A stretch of 64,000 bases of DNA from Geodermatophilus africanus (GTDB lineage: Bacteria; Actinomycetota; Actinomycetes; Mycobacteriales; Geodermatophilaceae), in contig NZ_FNOT01000002.1 of NCBI RefSeq assembly GCF_900107105.1, forward strand, positions 434,001 to 498,000, in the 5' to 3' direction. Below the pieces are notes generated by a model. The model saw only the letters and a list, made by a program, of their open reading frames with translations, was not told the origin of the DNA and did no database searches. Both the position numbers and the translations under genes were made by a program. The stretch's first letter is position 1; each line of letters opens with the position of its first letter. Of the stretch, positions 1-8,677 are shown piece after piece.

Positions 1-763
1 CGAACGTCGCGCCGGTGATCTCGGCGCGGAAGAACTCGCCTTCCTGCTGCCGGTCGGTGCCCCACCACCAGCCGGCCCGGAGGACCGAGCCGATGGTCAC
101 GCCGGCGAAGGTCTCCTCCGCCTCGACGGCGACGCCGAAGGGGTACCGCCCGAAGGGGCCGCCACCGGGATGGCCCCAGCGCTGCAGGACGACACCGAGC
201 AGCCGCCCGCCGTCCCCGACGTGGAGCTCGGCGCTCTCCACCTGCTGGTCGATCCGCCAGGAGGCCACGGTCCGGTCCGGGTCGCTGCCGGGAGTCCACA
301 TCGCCGCGCGGAAGGTCGTCGGGGTCAGCGCCGTCTCGCCGGCCAGGCGACCGGCGGCGCTGCGCGTGACGTCGGGTCCGCGGGCGGTCATGACGGGGAC
401 CAGCCCGCCCAGGCGCCAGTTCATCTCGCCCGATCCCGAGCTGTACCGGTCGTAGCCCACGACCGGGAGGCCGGCGACGCGGGCCGTCGCGGCCCAGACG
501 AACCCGTGCGGCGGGCGCAGCACCTGGGCCGCCGTGAAGGGCCGCCAGGCGCCGAGCCGGATCTCCCCGCGCATCGTGAGGACGACCGAGGGCCACAGCG
601 GCGTCCCTGGTGCGAGCGCGTGGGTGAGCCACCGGCGCGCCGGCTCGGGCAGGCCCGCGACCATCGAGACGTCGAAGGCCTCCGGCGGGCTGCCCGCCGA
701 GGCCAGCCGGTCCCACTCCCGCCGGACGCCGCGTGCGGCCCGGGGCGCCCGGGACGTGGTCAC
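1..763 (-). CDS. DUF6544-like protein (3' end beyond window)
   Basis: The minus-strand frame starts at GTG 763-761, which overlaps the TGA of the XRE regulator gene, and stays open to base 1, so the last residues lie outside the window. About 254 residues are visible. I see a run like AGLPEPARRWLTHAL, then GEMNWRLGGLVPV and DVTRSAAGRLAGE, the pattern I associate with the DUF6544 family of unknown function. There is no signal peptide or membrane helix. The four-base stop/start overlap suggests translational coupling to the regulator upstream. The family name is from memory and no function is known. Confidence 0.7.
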   Translation of the reverse strand, partial: MTTSRAPRAARGVRREWDRLASAGSPPEAFDVSMVAGLPEPARRWLTHALAPGTPLWPSVVLTMRGEIRLGAWRPFTAAQVLRPPHGFVWAATARVAGLPVVGYDRYSSGSGEMNWRLGGLVPVMTARGPDVTRSAAGRLAGETALTPTTFRAAMWTPGSDPDRTVASWRIDQQVESAELHVGDGGRLLGVVLQRWGHPGGGPFGRYPFGVAVEAEETFAGVTIGSVLRAGWWWGTDRQQEGEFFRAEITGATF

Positions 764-1668
764 ACCCGGTCGACCGTGGAACCGGGCTGGTGCTGGCCGG
801 CGGTCGCCCCCCAGCTGGCGAGGAGCTTGACGGCGTCCTCGGAGGGGGACCCGGGCTCGGCGGTGTAGACGGTCAGGACGAGCTTCCCGTGGTCCTGCGT
901 GGGCAGGTCGAGGCTGTGGTAGACCAGCTCGAGGGTGCCGACCGCGGGGTGGCGGAACTGCTTGGTCCCGGCGTGGTGGATGCGCACCTCGTGCGCGGCC
1001 CAGCGGGTGCGGAACTCCTCGCTGACGGTGGACAGCTCGCCGACGAGCTCGCGCAGGTCCCGGTCGTGCGGGTCGCGCCCAGCCTCGGTGCGCAGCAGCG
1101 CGACGGTGACGTTGGCCGCGGCGCCCCAGTCGGTGTGGTAGTTCCGCGCCCGCGGGTCGAGGAACTGGAAGCGCGCGATGTTCGCCCGCCACCGTGGCTC
1201 GTCGAACACCGGCGAGTACAGCGCCCGGGCCAGCGGGTTGGCGGCGACGATGTCCATGCGGCCGTTGGCCACGAACGCCGCCGACGAGGTCATCGAGTCC
1301 AGCATCCACTGCACCCGCGGGGGCACCCCGGCCCGGCTGCGCCGCTGGGGTGCCCGGGTCGGCCTGGCGGCCCGGGCGAGGTCGAACAGGTGGGTCCGCT
1401 CGGCCTCGTCCAGCTGCAGCGCCCGGGCGACCGCCTCCAGGACGTCCTCGGAGACGCCGGCGATGTGGCCCTTCTCCAGCCGGGTGTACCAGTCGGTGCT
1501 CACCCCGGCCAGGACGGCGACCTCCTCACGGCGCAGGCCGGGCACCCGACGCCGGCCACCACCGGGCAGCCGGCCGGCCTGCTCGGGCGTGATCCGGGCG
1601 CGTCGGCTGGCGAGGAAGTCCCGGATCTCGGCTCGGTTGTCCACCGGGTCGACGGTACGGCGCACCAT
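760..1668 (-). CDS. XRE-family regulator with MmyB-like ligand domain
   Basis: A 302-residue DNA-binding regulator. Residues about 13-85 form a helix-turn-helix of XRE type ([20 protein letters not shown], typical of the MmyB-like group). The rest, from about 115, is the MmyB-like ligand-binding domain ([20 protein letters not shown]). An in-frame ATG lies further upstream at 1755, but the extra residues are arginine- and proline-rich and unlike the family, so the ATG at 1668 is preferred. The gene is divergent from the dehydrogenase cluster at 1788 and overlaps the DUF6544-like gene. Family members commonly control a neighbouring oxidoreductase gene; regulation of either neighbour is inference. 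Confidence 0.9.
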   Translation of the reverse strand: MVRRTVDPVDNRAEIRDFLASRRARITPEQAGRLPGGGRRRVPGLRREEVAVLAGVSTDWYTRLEKGHIAGVSEDVLEAVARALQLDEAERTHLFDLARAARPTRAPQRRSRAGVPPRVQWMLDSMTSSAAFVANGRMDIVAANPLARALYSPVFDEPRWRANIARFQFLDPRARNYHTDWGAAANVTVALLRTEAGRDPHDRDLRELVGELSTVSEEFRTRWAAHEVRIHHAGTKQFRHPAVGTLELVYHSLDLPTQDHGKLVLTVYTAEPGSPSEDAVKLLASWGATAGQHQPGSTVDRV

Positions 1669-1787
1669 CGCTCGAGGGGGGTCGAGGTTCTCCCCCCCCC
1701 AATCCCGACCCCCCGCGCGGGCGCAGGACGGGGTTCCGTGGAGTCCACACCCCACCCGCTGCAGCAGCAGAGAGAAGGAGCACCGCC

Positions 1788-2810
1788 GTGCGAGGAGCCG
1801 TTCTCCATGCCCCCGGCGACGTCCGTGTCGAGGACCGCCCCGACCCGCGGATCGAGCAGCCCACCGACGCGGTCATCCGGCTGGTCGCCGCCTGCGTGTG
1901 CGGCTCGGACCTGTGGCCCTACCGCGGCATCGAGGCCGTGGACGGTCCGTCCCCGATGGGGCACGAGTACGTCGGCGTCGTCGAGGAGGTCGGCAGCGAC
2001 GTCCGGACGGTGCAGCCCGGCCAGTTCGTCGTCGGCTCGTTCTTCGCCTCCGACAACACCTGCGAGATCTGCCGGGCCGGCTACCAGACGCACTGCGTCA
2101 ACCGGCAGCCCGGCGCCCCCACGGGCGCGCAGGCGCAGTTCGCCCGCATACCGCTGGCCGACGGCACGCTCGTCGCCACCCCCGGCATGCCGGACGACGA
2201 CCTGGTGCCCGGCCTGCTGGCCGCCTCCGACGTGCTCGGCACCGGCTGGTTCGCCGCCGTCGCCGCCGAGGCCGGGCCGGGCAAGACCGTCGCCGTCGTC
2301 GGCGACGGCGCCGTCGGCCTGCTCGGCGTCCTGGCCGCCCGGCAGCTGGGCGCCGAGCGGATCGTCGTCTTCAGCCGCCACGAGGACCGGCAGCGGCTGG
2401 CTCGCGAGTTCGGCGCCACCGACGTCATCACCTCCCGGGGCGACGAGGGAGTGGCCGAGGTCAAGGAGCTCACCGGCGGGCTGGGCGCGCACTCGGTGGT
2501 CGAGGCCGTCGGCACCCAGGAGTCGATGCTGCAGGCCATCCGCGCCACCCGGGCCGGCGGCCACGTCGGCTACGTCGGCGTCTCTCACGACGTCTCGCTG
2601 CCCGGCGAGCAGCTGTTCTTCTCGGGCGTCCACCTGCACGGCGGCCCCGCTCCGGTGCGCCGCTTCCTGCCCGAGCTGATCGACCTGATCTGGACCCGGG
2701 CGATCGACCCGGGCCGGGTCTTCGACCTCTCGCTCCCGCTGGAGGAGGCCCCCGAGGCCTACCGCGCGATGGACGAGCGCCGTGCCGTCAAGGCGCTGCT
2801 GCGCCCCTGA
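1788..2810 (+). CDS. zinc-dependent MDR alcohol dehydrogenase
   Basis: A 340-residue medium-chain dehydrogenase that would oxidise an alcohol or polyol using NAD(P). The catalytic-zinc ligands are visible as Cys38 (VCGSD) and His59-Glu60 (MGHEYVG). Structural-zinc cysteines are seen at 92, 95 and 103, one fewer than the usual four. The Rossmann fold carries [11 protein letters not shown] near residue 172. The GTG start at 1788 follows AGAGAAGGAG at 1771-1780. It opens a plus-strand run with a cupin gene 21 bases downstream. The substrate cannot be read from the sequence. Confidence 0.9.
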   Translation: MRGAVLHAPGDVRVEDRPDPRIEQPTDAVIRLVAACVCGSDLWPYRGIEAVDGPSPMGHEYVGVVEEVGSDVRTVQPGQFVVGSFFASDNTCEICRAGYQTHCVNRQPGAPTGAQAQFARIPLADGTLVATPGMPDDDLVPGLLAASDVLGTGWFAAVAAEAGPGKTVAVVGDGAVGLLGVLAARQLGAERIVVFSRHEDRQRLAREFGATDVITSRGDEGVAEVKELTGGLGAHSVVEAVGTQESMLQAIRATRAGGHVGYVGVSHDVSLPGEQLFFSGVHLHGGPAPVRRFLPELIDLIWTRAIDPGRVFDLSLPLEEAPEAYRAMDERRAVKALLRP

Positions 2811-2831
2811 CCTCCCGGAGGGAGAGGAACC

Positions 2832-3242
2832 GTGCAGATCACCCGCAGCTCGACCGACACCGTCAAGGGACCCGCCGACTGGTTCACCGGGGACGTCTGG
2901 ATCGACGCCGTCGCGGCTTCGCCCGCGCCGTCCCGGGTCACCGCCAACCTGGTGCACTTCACGCCGGGCGCGCGCACCCACTGGCACCGCCACCCGCTGG
3001 GCCAGACCGTCTTCGTCACCGAGGGCGTCGGCCTGTGCCAGCGCCGGGGCGGCCCCGTCGAGGTCATCCGTCCCGGCGACCGCATCCTGTTCGAGGCCGA
3101 CGAGGAGCACTGGCACGGCGCCGCGCCGAACCGGCTGATGGTCCACCTGGCCATCAACGAGGGCGACGCCGACCACGCGGTCGTCCACTGGCTGACCCCC
3201 GTTCCCGACGAGGAGTACACCGCCGCACCGGCTGTCGGCTGA
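2832..3242 (+). CDS. cupin-domain protein
   Basis: A 136-residue single-domain cupin. Its metal-binding motif is clear: [16 protein letters not shown] near residues 50-65 and a second histidine in HWHGAAPNR near residue 94. It resembles the small cupins annotated as manganese-dependent (R)-mandelonitrile lyase-like or carboxymuconolactone-associated cupins. It has a GTG start and GGAGGGAGAGG just upstream, and lies between two dehydrogenase genes, so it probably acts on the same small metabolite. The precise reaction is unknown. Confidence 0.85.
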   Translation: MQITRSSTDTVKGPADWFTGDVWIDAVAASPAPSRVTANLVHFTPGARTHWHRHPLGQTVFVTEGVGLCQRRGGPVEVIRPGDRILFEADEEHWHGAAPNRLMVHLAINEGDADHAVVHWLTPVPDEEYTAAPAVG

Positions 3243-3283
3243 CGGCCGCCCCCGACCCACCACCCTGCACCGAGGAGAACCCC

Positions 3284-4323
3284 TTGCGCGTCAACGCCTA
3301 CGCCGCCCCCGCCGCCGGCAGGCCCCTGGCCCCCACCACCATCGAGTGCCGGGACGTCGGTCCGAACGACGTCCTCATCGAGATCACGCACGCCGGCATC
3401 TGCCATTCCGACATCCACACCGTCAACGGCGACTGGGGCCCGCAGCCGTTCCCGGTCGTGCCCGGCCACGAGATCGTCGGCACGGTCGCGGAGGTGGGCG
3501 ACGAGTCACCACCCACCGGGTCGGCGACCGGGTCGGCGTCGGCTGCATGGTCAACTCCTGCGGCCACTGCGCCAACTGCCGCACCGGCGACGAGCAGTAC
3601 TGCCTGAACGGCATGGTCGGCACCTACGCGGTCACGGACCGCGACGGCACCACCACCCAGGGTGGGTACTCCACCCACGTGGTGGTTGACGCCGGCTTCG
3701 TGCTCCGGGTGCCCGCCGGCATCGACTCGGCGGCCGCGGCCCCGTTGCTGTGCGCCGGCATCACCACCTACAGCCCGCTGCGCCGCTGGGGCGCCGGGCC
3801 GGGCAAGCAGGTCGCCGTCGTCGGCCTCGGCGGTCTGGGCCACATGGCCGTCACGCTCGCCGCCGCGATGAGCGCCGAGGTGACCGTGCTATCGCAGTCG
3901 CTGAAGAAGCAGGAGGACGGCCTCCGGCTCGGTGCCGCGCACTACGCCGCGACCAGCGACCCGGACACGTTCGCGCAGCTGGCCGGCCGGTTCGACCTGA
4001 TCGTCAACACGGTCAGCGCGGCGGTCGACGTGGACGCGTACCTGTCCCTGCTCGCCGTGGACGGCGCGCTGGTCAACGTCGGCGCCCCCGCCGAGCCGCT
4101 GAGCCTCAACGCCATGTCGCTCATCGGCGGTCGCCGCACCTACGCCGGCTCGATGATCGGCGGCATCGCCGAGACCCAGGAGATGCTGGACTTCTGCGCC
4201 GAGCACGGCATCGGCGCCGAGGTCGAGGTCATCGCCGCCGACGCGGTCAACGAGGCCTACGAGCGCGTGCTCGCCTCCGATGTCCGCTACCGGTTCGTCA
4301 TCGACACCGCCACCCTGCGCTGA
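3284..4323 (+). pseudogene. frameshifted NAD(P)-dependent alcohol dehydrogenase
   Basis: The reading frame begins at TTG 3284 behind GAGGAG (3272-3277) and encodes the start of a YahK/AdhA-type zinc alcohol dehydrogenase ([33 protein letters not shown]). At 3505/3506 it is broken. The sequence GACGAGTCACC should read GACGAGGTCACC, so one G is missing. The rest continues in another frame to 4323 with [16 protein letters not shown] (structural-zinc cysteines), [12 protein letters not shown] (NADP fold) and a normal C-terminus. With the base restored the protein would be 347 residues, full length. Everything else looks intact, so this is either a sequencing error or a very recent mutation. Confidence 0.85.
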
Positions 4324-4329
4324 CCCTCC

Positions 4330-4365
4330 GCCCCGCCCGGCCAGGCACCGACGGCCGGGCGGGGC
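4330..4365 (+). terminator. GC-rich hairpin after the alcohol dehydrogenase
   Basis: GCCCCGCCCGGCC (4330-4342) and GGCCGGGCGGGGC (4353-4365) form a perfect 13-bp stem with a 10-base loop, seven bases after the dehydrogenase stop. There is no T run, as is usual in actinobacteria, so it may end transcription or protect the upstream mRNA. Confidence 0.6.
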
Positions 4366-4399
4366 TCCCCACCCACCCCGGGAAACAGGAGCTGCCCCG

Positions 4400-5173
4400 A
4401 TGACCTCCACCGACGGCCCCCGGTTCGGCGGCCGGGTCGCCTTCGTCACCGGCGCCGGCAGCGGCATCGGCCGGGCGACCGCCCTGGCCTTCGCCGCGGA
4501 AGGCGCCGCCGTCGCCGTCGCCGGCGTCCCCGAGGACGGCGTCCGCGAGACCGCCCGGCTGGTCGAGGCCGACGGCGGCCGCGCGCTGGCGCTGACCTGC
4601 GACGTCACCCGCGAGGACGACGTCCGGGCCGCGCTGGAACGGACGGTCGAGGCCTTCGGGCGGCTGGACCTGGCCTTCAACAACGCCGGCGTCGAGCAGT
4701 CCCGCACCCCGCTCGCCGAGCTGGCCACCGAGGAGTGGCACCGGATCGTCGGCGTCGACCTCACCGGCGTGTTCCTGTGCATGAAGCACGAGATCCCGCT
4801 GCTCCGAGCAGGCGGCGGCGCGATCGTGAACACCTCCTCCGGCGCCGGCGTGATCGGCATCGCCGGACAGGCCGGCTACGCCGCCGCCAAGTGGGGCGTC
4901 ATCGGCCTGACCAAGTCCGCGGCGCTGGAGTGCGTCGGCGCCGGCATCCGCGTCAACGCGATCTGCCCCGGCATCATCGACACCGACATGATCGGCCGGG
5001 TCTCCGGCGGCACCGACGCCGGCCGCGACGCCATGATCAGCCAGGAGCCGATCGGCCGGATGGGCCGACCCGAGGAGATCGCCTGCGCGGTGCTGTGGCT
5101 GTGCTCGGATCTCGGCGGGTTCGCCGTCGGCCACGCCCTAATCGTCGACGGCGGCCAGACCGTCGGGCTCTGA
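4400..5173 (+). CDS. SDR-family NAD(P)-dependent oxidoreductase
   Basis: A classical short-chain dehydrogenase of 257 residues. It shows the cofactor motif TGAGSGIG (about residues 17-24), NNAGV (about 94-98), the catalytic Ser in NTSSGAG and the YAAAK active-site pair, and ends with the usual VDGGQTVGL. The ATG at 4400 is chosen over an in-frame start at 4280, because the latter would read through the hairpin and add unrelated residues. It follows the alcohol dehydrogenase pseudogene by 76 bases. The substrate is not evident; sugar-alcohol or keto-sugar chemistry would fit the adjacent kduI remnant. Confidence 0.92.
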   Translation: MTSTDGPRFGGRVAFVTGAGSGIGRATALAFAAEGAAVAVAGVPEDGVRETARLVEADGGRALALTCDVTREDDVRAALERTVEAFGRLDLAFNNAGVEQSRTPLAELATEEWHRIVGVDLTGVFLCMKHEIPLLRAGGGAIVNTSSGAGVIGIAGQAGYAAAKWGVIGLTKSAALECVGAGIRVNAICPGIIDTDMIGRVSGGTDAGRDAMISQEPIGRMGRPEEIACAVLWLCSDLGGFAVGHALIVDGGQTVGL

Positions 5174-5271
5174 CCCCGGGGGCCGCCCGCCCGGCCCCGG
5201 CAACCGCGACAACCGGCCGCACACCCACCACCACCGACGGGGCGTCCCCGTTCCGCACAGTCAGGGAGCAG

Positions 5272-5468
5272 GTGACCACCATCGCCATCGTCGGGGCCGG
5301 CCGCGGGCTCGGTGCCGCCGCCCGCCGCTTCGGGCGCGAGGGCTTCGACGTCGCCCTCCTGTCCCGCAGTGGCGCCCGTCGACGCGCTGGCGACGGAGCT
5401 GACCGGCGAGGGCTCCCCGCGCGCGGCTACCCGGCCGACGTCCGCGACGCCGCCTCGCTCGCGGTCAC
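5272..5468 (+). pseudogene. 5' remnant of a second SDR gene
   Basis: Starting at GTG 5272 behind CAGGGAGCAG, the frame reads as the first residues of a short-chain dehydrogenase: IAIVGAGRGLG (cofactor motif), then FGREGFDVALLSRS. Homology then hops between frames ([12 protein letters not shown] in one, [14 protein letters not shown] in another), showing at least two small indels. The sequence stops abruptly at about 5465, where KduI-like sequence begins. The catalytic part is missing, so this is a decayed fragment. Confidence 0.7.
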
Positions 5469-5801
5469 AAGAACGGCATCCGGTCCTGCCAGATCGTTAT
5501 GGGGGTGACCGAGCTGCACCCGGGCTCGATGTGGAACACCATGCCCGCCCACACGCACGACCGGCGCACCGAGTGCTACCTGTACTTCGACGTCCCGGAG
5601 GACGCCCGGGTCGTGCACCTGTGCGGTGAGCCGGCCGAGACCCGGCATCTGGTGATCGCCGACCGTCAGGCGGTCATCTCCCCGTCCTGGTCGGTGCACT
5701 CCGGGATCGGCACCGCGGCCTACTCGTTCGTCTGGGCCATGGCGGGGGAGAACCAGTCCTTCGACGACATGGACCCCGCACCGGTCACCGCGCTGCGCTG
5801 A
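5469..5801 (+). pseudogene. kduI: 3' remnant of kduI (5-keto-4-deoxyuronate isomerase)
   Basis: The frame encodes about 110 residues matching the C-terminal third of KduI, the isomerase converting 5-keto-4-deoxyuronate to 2,5-diketo-3-deoxygluconate in pectin/uronate breakdown. Recognisable stretches are [19 protein letters not shown], the zinc-ligand region [34 protein letters not shown] and the end [12 protein letters not shown]. KduI is normally about 275-280 residues, so roughly the first 165 are gone. Homology starts before the ATG at 5499, showing that this is a truncated gene fused to the SDR remnant rather than a small gene. Confidence 0.8.
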
Positions 5802-5914
5802 CCCCGGCGGGGCCCCGCGTCGCGCGCCGCTCGGTCCCCCGCGCTGCGGCTCGACTCGCTCCGCGGAGCCGGCGGGTGACCGGCCGGCCGCCCCGTCTCA
5901 CCCGGCGGCGGTGG

Positions 5915-6949
5915 TCACCGGGGTCCCGCACCGTCCGCCGCGGGGTCCCGGCGCACCGTGCTCGACTCGCGGACCACCAACTCCGGTTCGAAGACCGGCT
6001 GCTCGTGGCGGTGTCCCTCCCGGGACTCGGCCAGGAGCAGCTCCGCGGCGCGCCGGCCGAGCTCCTGGCGCGGTTTGCGCACCGAGCTCAGCGGGACCGC
6101 GGCCGCGGCGGCGAACTCGATGTCGTCGTAGCCGACGATCGCGAACTCGTCCGGCACCCGCACGCCGTACCGGACCATCCCCTGCAGCAGGCCCAGCGCG
6201 ATCAGGTCGTTGGCGCAGACGGCCGCGGTCGGCCGCCGGGCCGCCGGGATGCCGACCAGCCGTGCGGCGGCCTCGCGCCCGCCCGCGACGGTGAGCTCGT
6301 CGGGGGAGAGGACGGTGAGCTCGGCGCCCGGGGTCTCCTGCAGCGCACGCAGCACCCCCGCGTGGCGCTCCTGCACCTGCGGCAGGTCCGAGTGCCCGCC
6401 GACGAACGCGATCCGGCGGTGGCCCCGCTCGAGCAGGTGCTCGGCGGCCAGCCGGCCACCCAGGACGTCGTCGACGGCGACGGCGCACTGGTCCGGTCCG
6501 GGGGCGCGCCGGTCGAGGAGGACGACCGGGACGCCGCGGGCACGCAGCGACTCCAGATCGGGGGTCAGCTCGGCGGTCGGGGTGATGAGCACGCCCTGCA
6601 CCCGCTGCTCGGCGAGCACGGCCAGGTGCGCAGCCTCCTTCTCCGGCCGGTCGTCGGAGTTGCACAGGATCAGTGCCAGACCGGCCGCGTTGACGACGTC
6701 CTCGACCCCGCGGGCGACGTCGGTGAAGAACGGGTTGGCGATGTCGAGGACGACGAGGCCGACGGTGCGGCTGGACCCCGCCCGCAGCTGGCGGGCCGAC
6801 TCGTTGCGCACGAAGCCGAGCTCGGCGATCGCGTCGAGGACCTTCGCCCGCGTGGCCTTGCTGACCGTGTCGGGCCGGTTGAGCACGTTGCTCACCGTGC
6901 CCACCGACACCCCGGCCCGGCCGGCCACGTCGCGGATGCTCGCGGTCAG
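5915..6949 (-). CDS. LacI-family repressor of the rhamnose operon
   Basis: A LacI/GalR repressor. The N-terminal helix-turn-helix reads ASIRDVAGRAGVSVGTVSN with the hinge helix SARQLRAGSS. The periplasmic-binding-like effector domain follows (TVGLVVLDIANPFFTDVARG through VGYDDIEFAAAAAVPLSSV). Family starts usually sit just before ASIRDV. Here the only codon available there is CTG 6949, directly behind GGAGGAG; in-frame GTG 7018 and ATG 7072 would add residues unlike the family, and GTG 7018 would put the 7001-7014 operator inside the coding region. The start is therefore uncertain. It is divergent from the rhamnose transport genes, which it very probably controls. Confidence 0.88.
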   Translation of the reverse strand: MTASIRDVAGRAGVSVGTVSNVLNRPDTVSKATRAKVLDAIAELGFVRNESARQLRAGSSRTVGLVVLDIANPFFTDVARGVEDVVNAAGLALILCNSDDRPEKEAAHLAVLAEQRVQGVLITPTAELTPDLESLRARGVPVVLLDRRAPGPDQCAVAVDDVLGGRLAAEHLLERGHRRIAFVGGHSDLPQVQERHAGVLRALQETPGAELTVLSPDELTVAGGREAAARLVGIPAARRPTAAVCANDLIALGLLQGMVRYGVRVPDEFAIVGYDDIEFAAAAAVPLSSVRKPRQELGRRAAELLLAESREGHRHEQPVFEPELVVRESSTVRRDPAADGAGPR

Positions 6950-7000
6950 GGCTCCTCCTCGGTCGCGACCAGTGTGCGAGCCACGATCGTCAGCCGCCCA

Positions 7001-7014
7001 TTGAATCGTGTCAA
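7001..7014. promoter_or_regulatory. LacI-type operator, distal copy
   Basis: TTGAATCGTGTCAA is a 14-base dyad with a central CG and one mismatched pair. It shares TGAATCGTnTCA with the better palindrome at 7111. It sits between the repressor gene and the transport operon, probably giving autoregulation. Confidence 0.55.
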
Positions 7015-7065
7015 TCACCCGCGGGGCGCCGCCGCCGTGTTCAGCGCGCGAGGCGGACGTGACCG

Positions 7066-7094
7066 TTGACACGTTGGTCCGCGCTGCCTATGGT
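7066..7094 (+). promoter_or_regulatory. sigma70-type promoter of the rhamnose operon
   Basis: TTGACA (7066-7071), a 17-base spacer, then TATGGT (7089-7094) match housekeeping -35/-10 elements well. A start site near 7101 would place the operator at 7111-7124 immediately downstream, a classic repressor position. Confidence 0.6.
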
Positions 7095-7110
7095 CTGGGC
7101 CACACACCGC

Positions 7111-7124
7111 ATGAATCGTTTCAT
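7111..7124. promoter_or_regulatory. LacI-type operator, proximal copy
   Basis: ATGAATCGTTTCAT is palindromic outside the inner A/T pair around a central CG, the form bound by many LacI-family repressors. It lies between the promoter and the first transport gene; its centre is 110 bp from the distal operator. Confidence 0.7.
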
Positions 7125-7138
7125 GAAAGGTGGTGGAC

Positions 7139-8677
7139 GTGGAACAGACCCCGCGAACACCCATGCCGGGAGCTGCGGTCCTCGCCCTCGAGGACGTCAG
7201 CAAGTCCTTCGGCGCGGTCGCCGCGCTGCGCGGCGCCCGGCTCGAGCTGCGCGCCGGCGAGGCCCACGCGCTGGTCGGTGAGAACGGTGCCGGCAAGTCG
7301 ACGCTGGTGAAGATCCTCGCGGGCGTGCACGCGCCGGACGCCGGCCGCGTGCTGCTCGACGGGCAGCCGGTGCACCTGGACGGCCCGGCCGCCGCGCGCG
7401 CTGCCGGCATCGCGGTCATCTACCAGGAGCCCACGCTGTTCCCCGACCTCTCGGTCGCGGAGAACATCTTCATGGGCCGCCAGCCGCTCGGCGGTGGCCG
7501 GCGGATCGACCGCAAGGAGCTGCACGCGCGCTGCGCAGCGCTGTTCGAGCGGCTCGGCGTCCGGCTGGACCCCGAGCGCCCGGCCCGCGGGCTGTCCATC
7601 GCCGACCAGCAGATGGTGGAAATCGCCAAGGCGCTGTCCTTCGACGCCCGCGTGCTGGTCATGGACGAGCCGACCGCGGCGCTGTCCGGCGTCGAGGTCG
7701 AGCGGCTGTTCACCGTCGCCCGCGCGCTGCGGGACGGTGGCGCCGCGGTCCTGTTCATCTCGCACCGGTTCGAGGAGGTCTTCGACCTCTGCGACCGGAT
7801 CACCGTCATGCGCGACGGCCAGTGGGTCGCCACCGACGACGCCGCCGACCTCACCGTCGACCAGGTGGTCCGGCTGATGGTCGGCCGGGACGTCTCCTCG
7901 CTGTTCCCGAAGCAGGACGTCGAGCCCGGTGAGGTGGTCCTGTCGGTGCGGGGGCTTACCCGCCGCGGCGTGTTCTCCGACGTCTCCTTCGACGTCCGCG
8001 CCGGCGAGATCGTCGCGCTCGCCGGGCTGGTCGGCGCCGGCCGCAGCGAGGTGGTGCGCGCGGTCTTCGGCGTCGACGCCTACGACGAGGGCAGCGTGGA
8101 GGTGGCCGGGCGCCCGCTGCGCCCCGGGCGTCCGGCGGCCGCGATGGCCGCCGGCGTCGCGCTGGTCCCCGAGGACCGCCGCCAGCAGGGGCTGGTCATG
8201 GAGCTCTCGGTCGAGCGCAACGCCACGCTGACCCGCCGCTGGCAGCTGGCCAGGGGGGGCCTGCTCTCCTCGCGGGCCGAGCGGGCCACCGCCGCCGAGT
8301 GGTCGACGAAGCTGCAGGTCAAGGCCGGGAAGCTGGCCGACCCGGTGTCGACGCTCTCGGGTGGCAACCAGCAGAAGGTCGTCCTGGCCAAGTGGCTGTC
8401 GACGAACCCCAGGGTCCTGATCGTCGACGAGCCCACCCGCGGGATCGACGTCGGCACCAAGGCCGAGGTGCACCGGCTGCTGTCGCAGCTCGCCGCCGAC
8501 GGCCTGGCCGTCGTCATGGTCTCCAGCGAACTCCCGGAGGTGCTCGGCATGGCCGACCGCGTCCTCGTCATGCACGAGGGCCGTCTCGTCGACGACATCC
8601 CCCGCGCCCGCGCCGACGAGGGCAGCGTGATGCTCGCGGCCACCGGGCAGGGCAGGACGACGGCGGTGGCCCCGTGA
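7139..8677 (+). CDS. rhaT: rhamnose ABC importer, ATP-binding protein
   Basis: A CUT2-type sugar importer ATPase of about 512 residues made of two fused nucleotide-binding domains. Domain 1 has Walker [10 protein letters not shown], signature-like GLSIADQQ and Walker [11 protein letters not shown]. Domain 2 has a degenerate P-loop GLVGAGRSE, signature LSGGNQQK and [11 protein letters not shown]. This asymmetry is normal for RbsA/RhaT-like proteins. GTG 7139 lies nine bases after GAAAGG; in-frame GTGs at 7130 and 7133 are too close to that site. It is the first gene of the operon and its TGA overlaps the next start. The rhamnose assignment rests on the catabolic genes downstream. Confidence 0.92.
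   Translation: MEQTPRTPMPGAAVLALEDVSKSFGAVAALRGARLELRAGEAHALVGENGAGKSTLVKILAGVHAPDAGRVLLDGQPVHLDGPAAARAAGIAVIYQEPTLFPDLSVAENIFMGRQPLGGGRRIDRKELHARCAALFERLGVRLDPERPARGLSIADQQMVEIAKALSFDARVLVMDEPTAALSGVEVERLFTVARALRDGGAAVLFISHRFEEVFDLCDRITVMRDGQWVATDDAADLTVDQVVRLMVGRDVSSLFPKQDVEPGEVVLSVRGLTRRGVFSDVSFDVRAGEIVALAGLVGAGRSEVVRAVFGVDAYDEGSVEVAGRPLRPGRPAAAMAAGVALVPEDRRQQGLVMELSVERNATLTRRWQLARGGLLSSRAERATAAEWSTKLQVKAGKLADPVSTLSGGNQQKVVLAKWLSTNPRVLIVDEPTRGIDVGTKAEVHRLLSQLAADGLAVVMVSSELPEVLGMADRVLVMHEGRLVDDIPRARADEGSVMLAATGQGRTTAVAP

Noticed and set aside
733-2679. A 648-codon plus-strand open frame over the XRE regulator and dehydrogenase
   Set aside because: It runs antisense to the regulator and out of frame with the dehydrogenase, both of which have family motifs.
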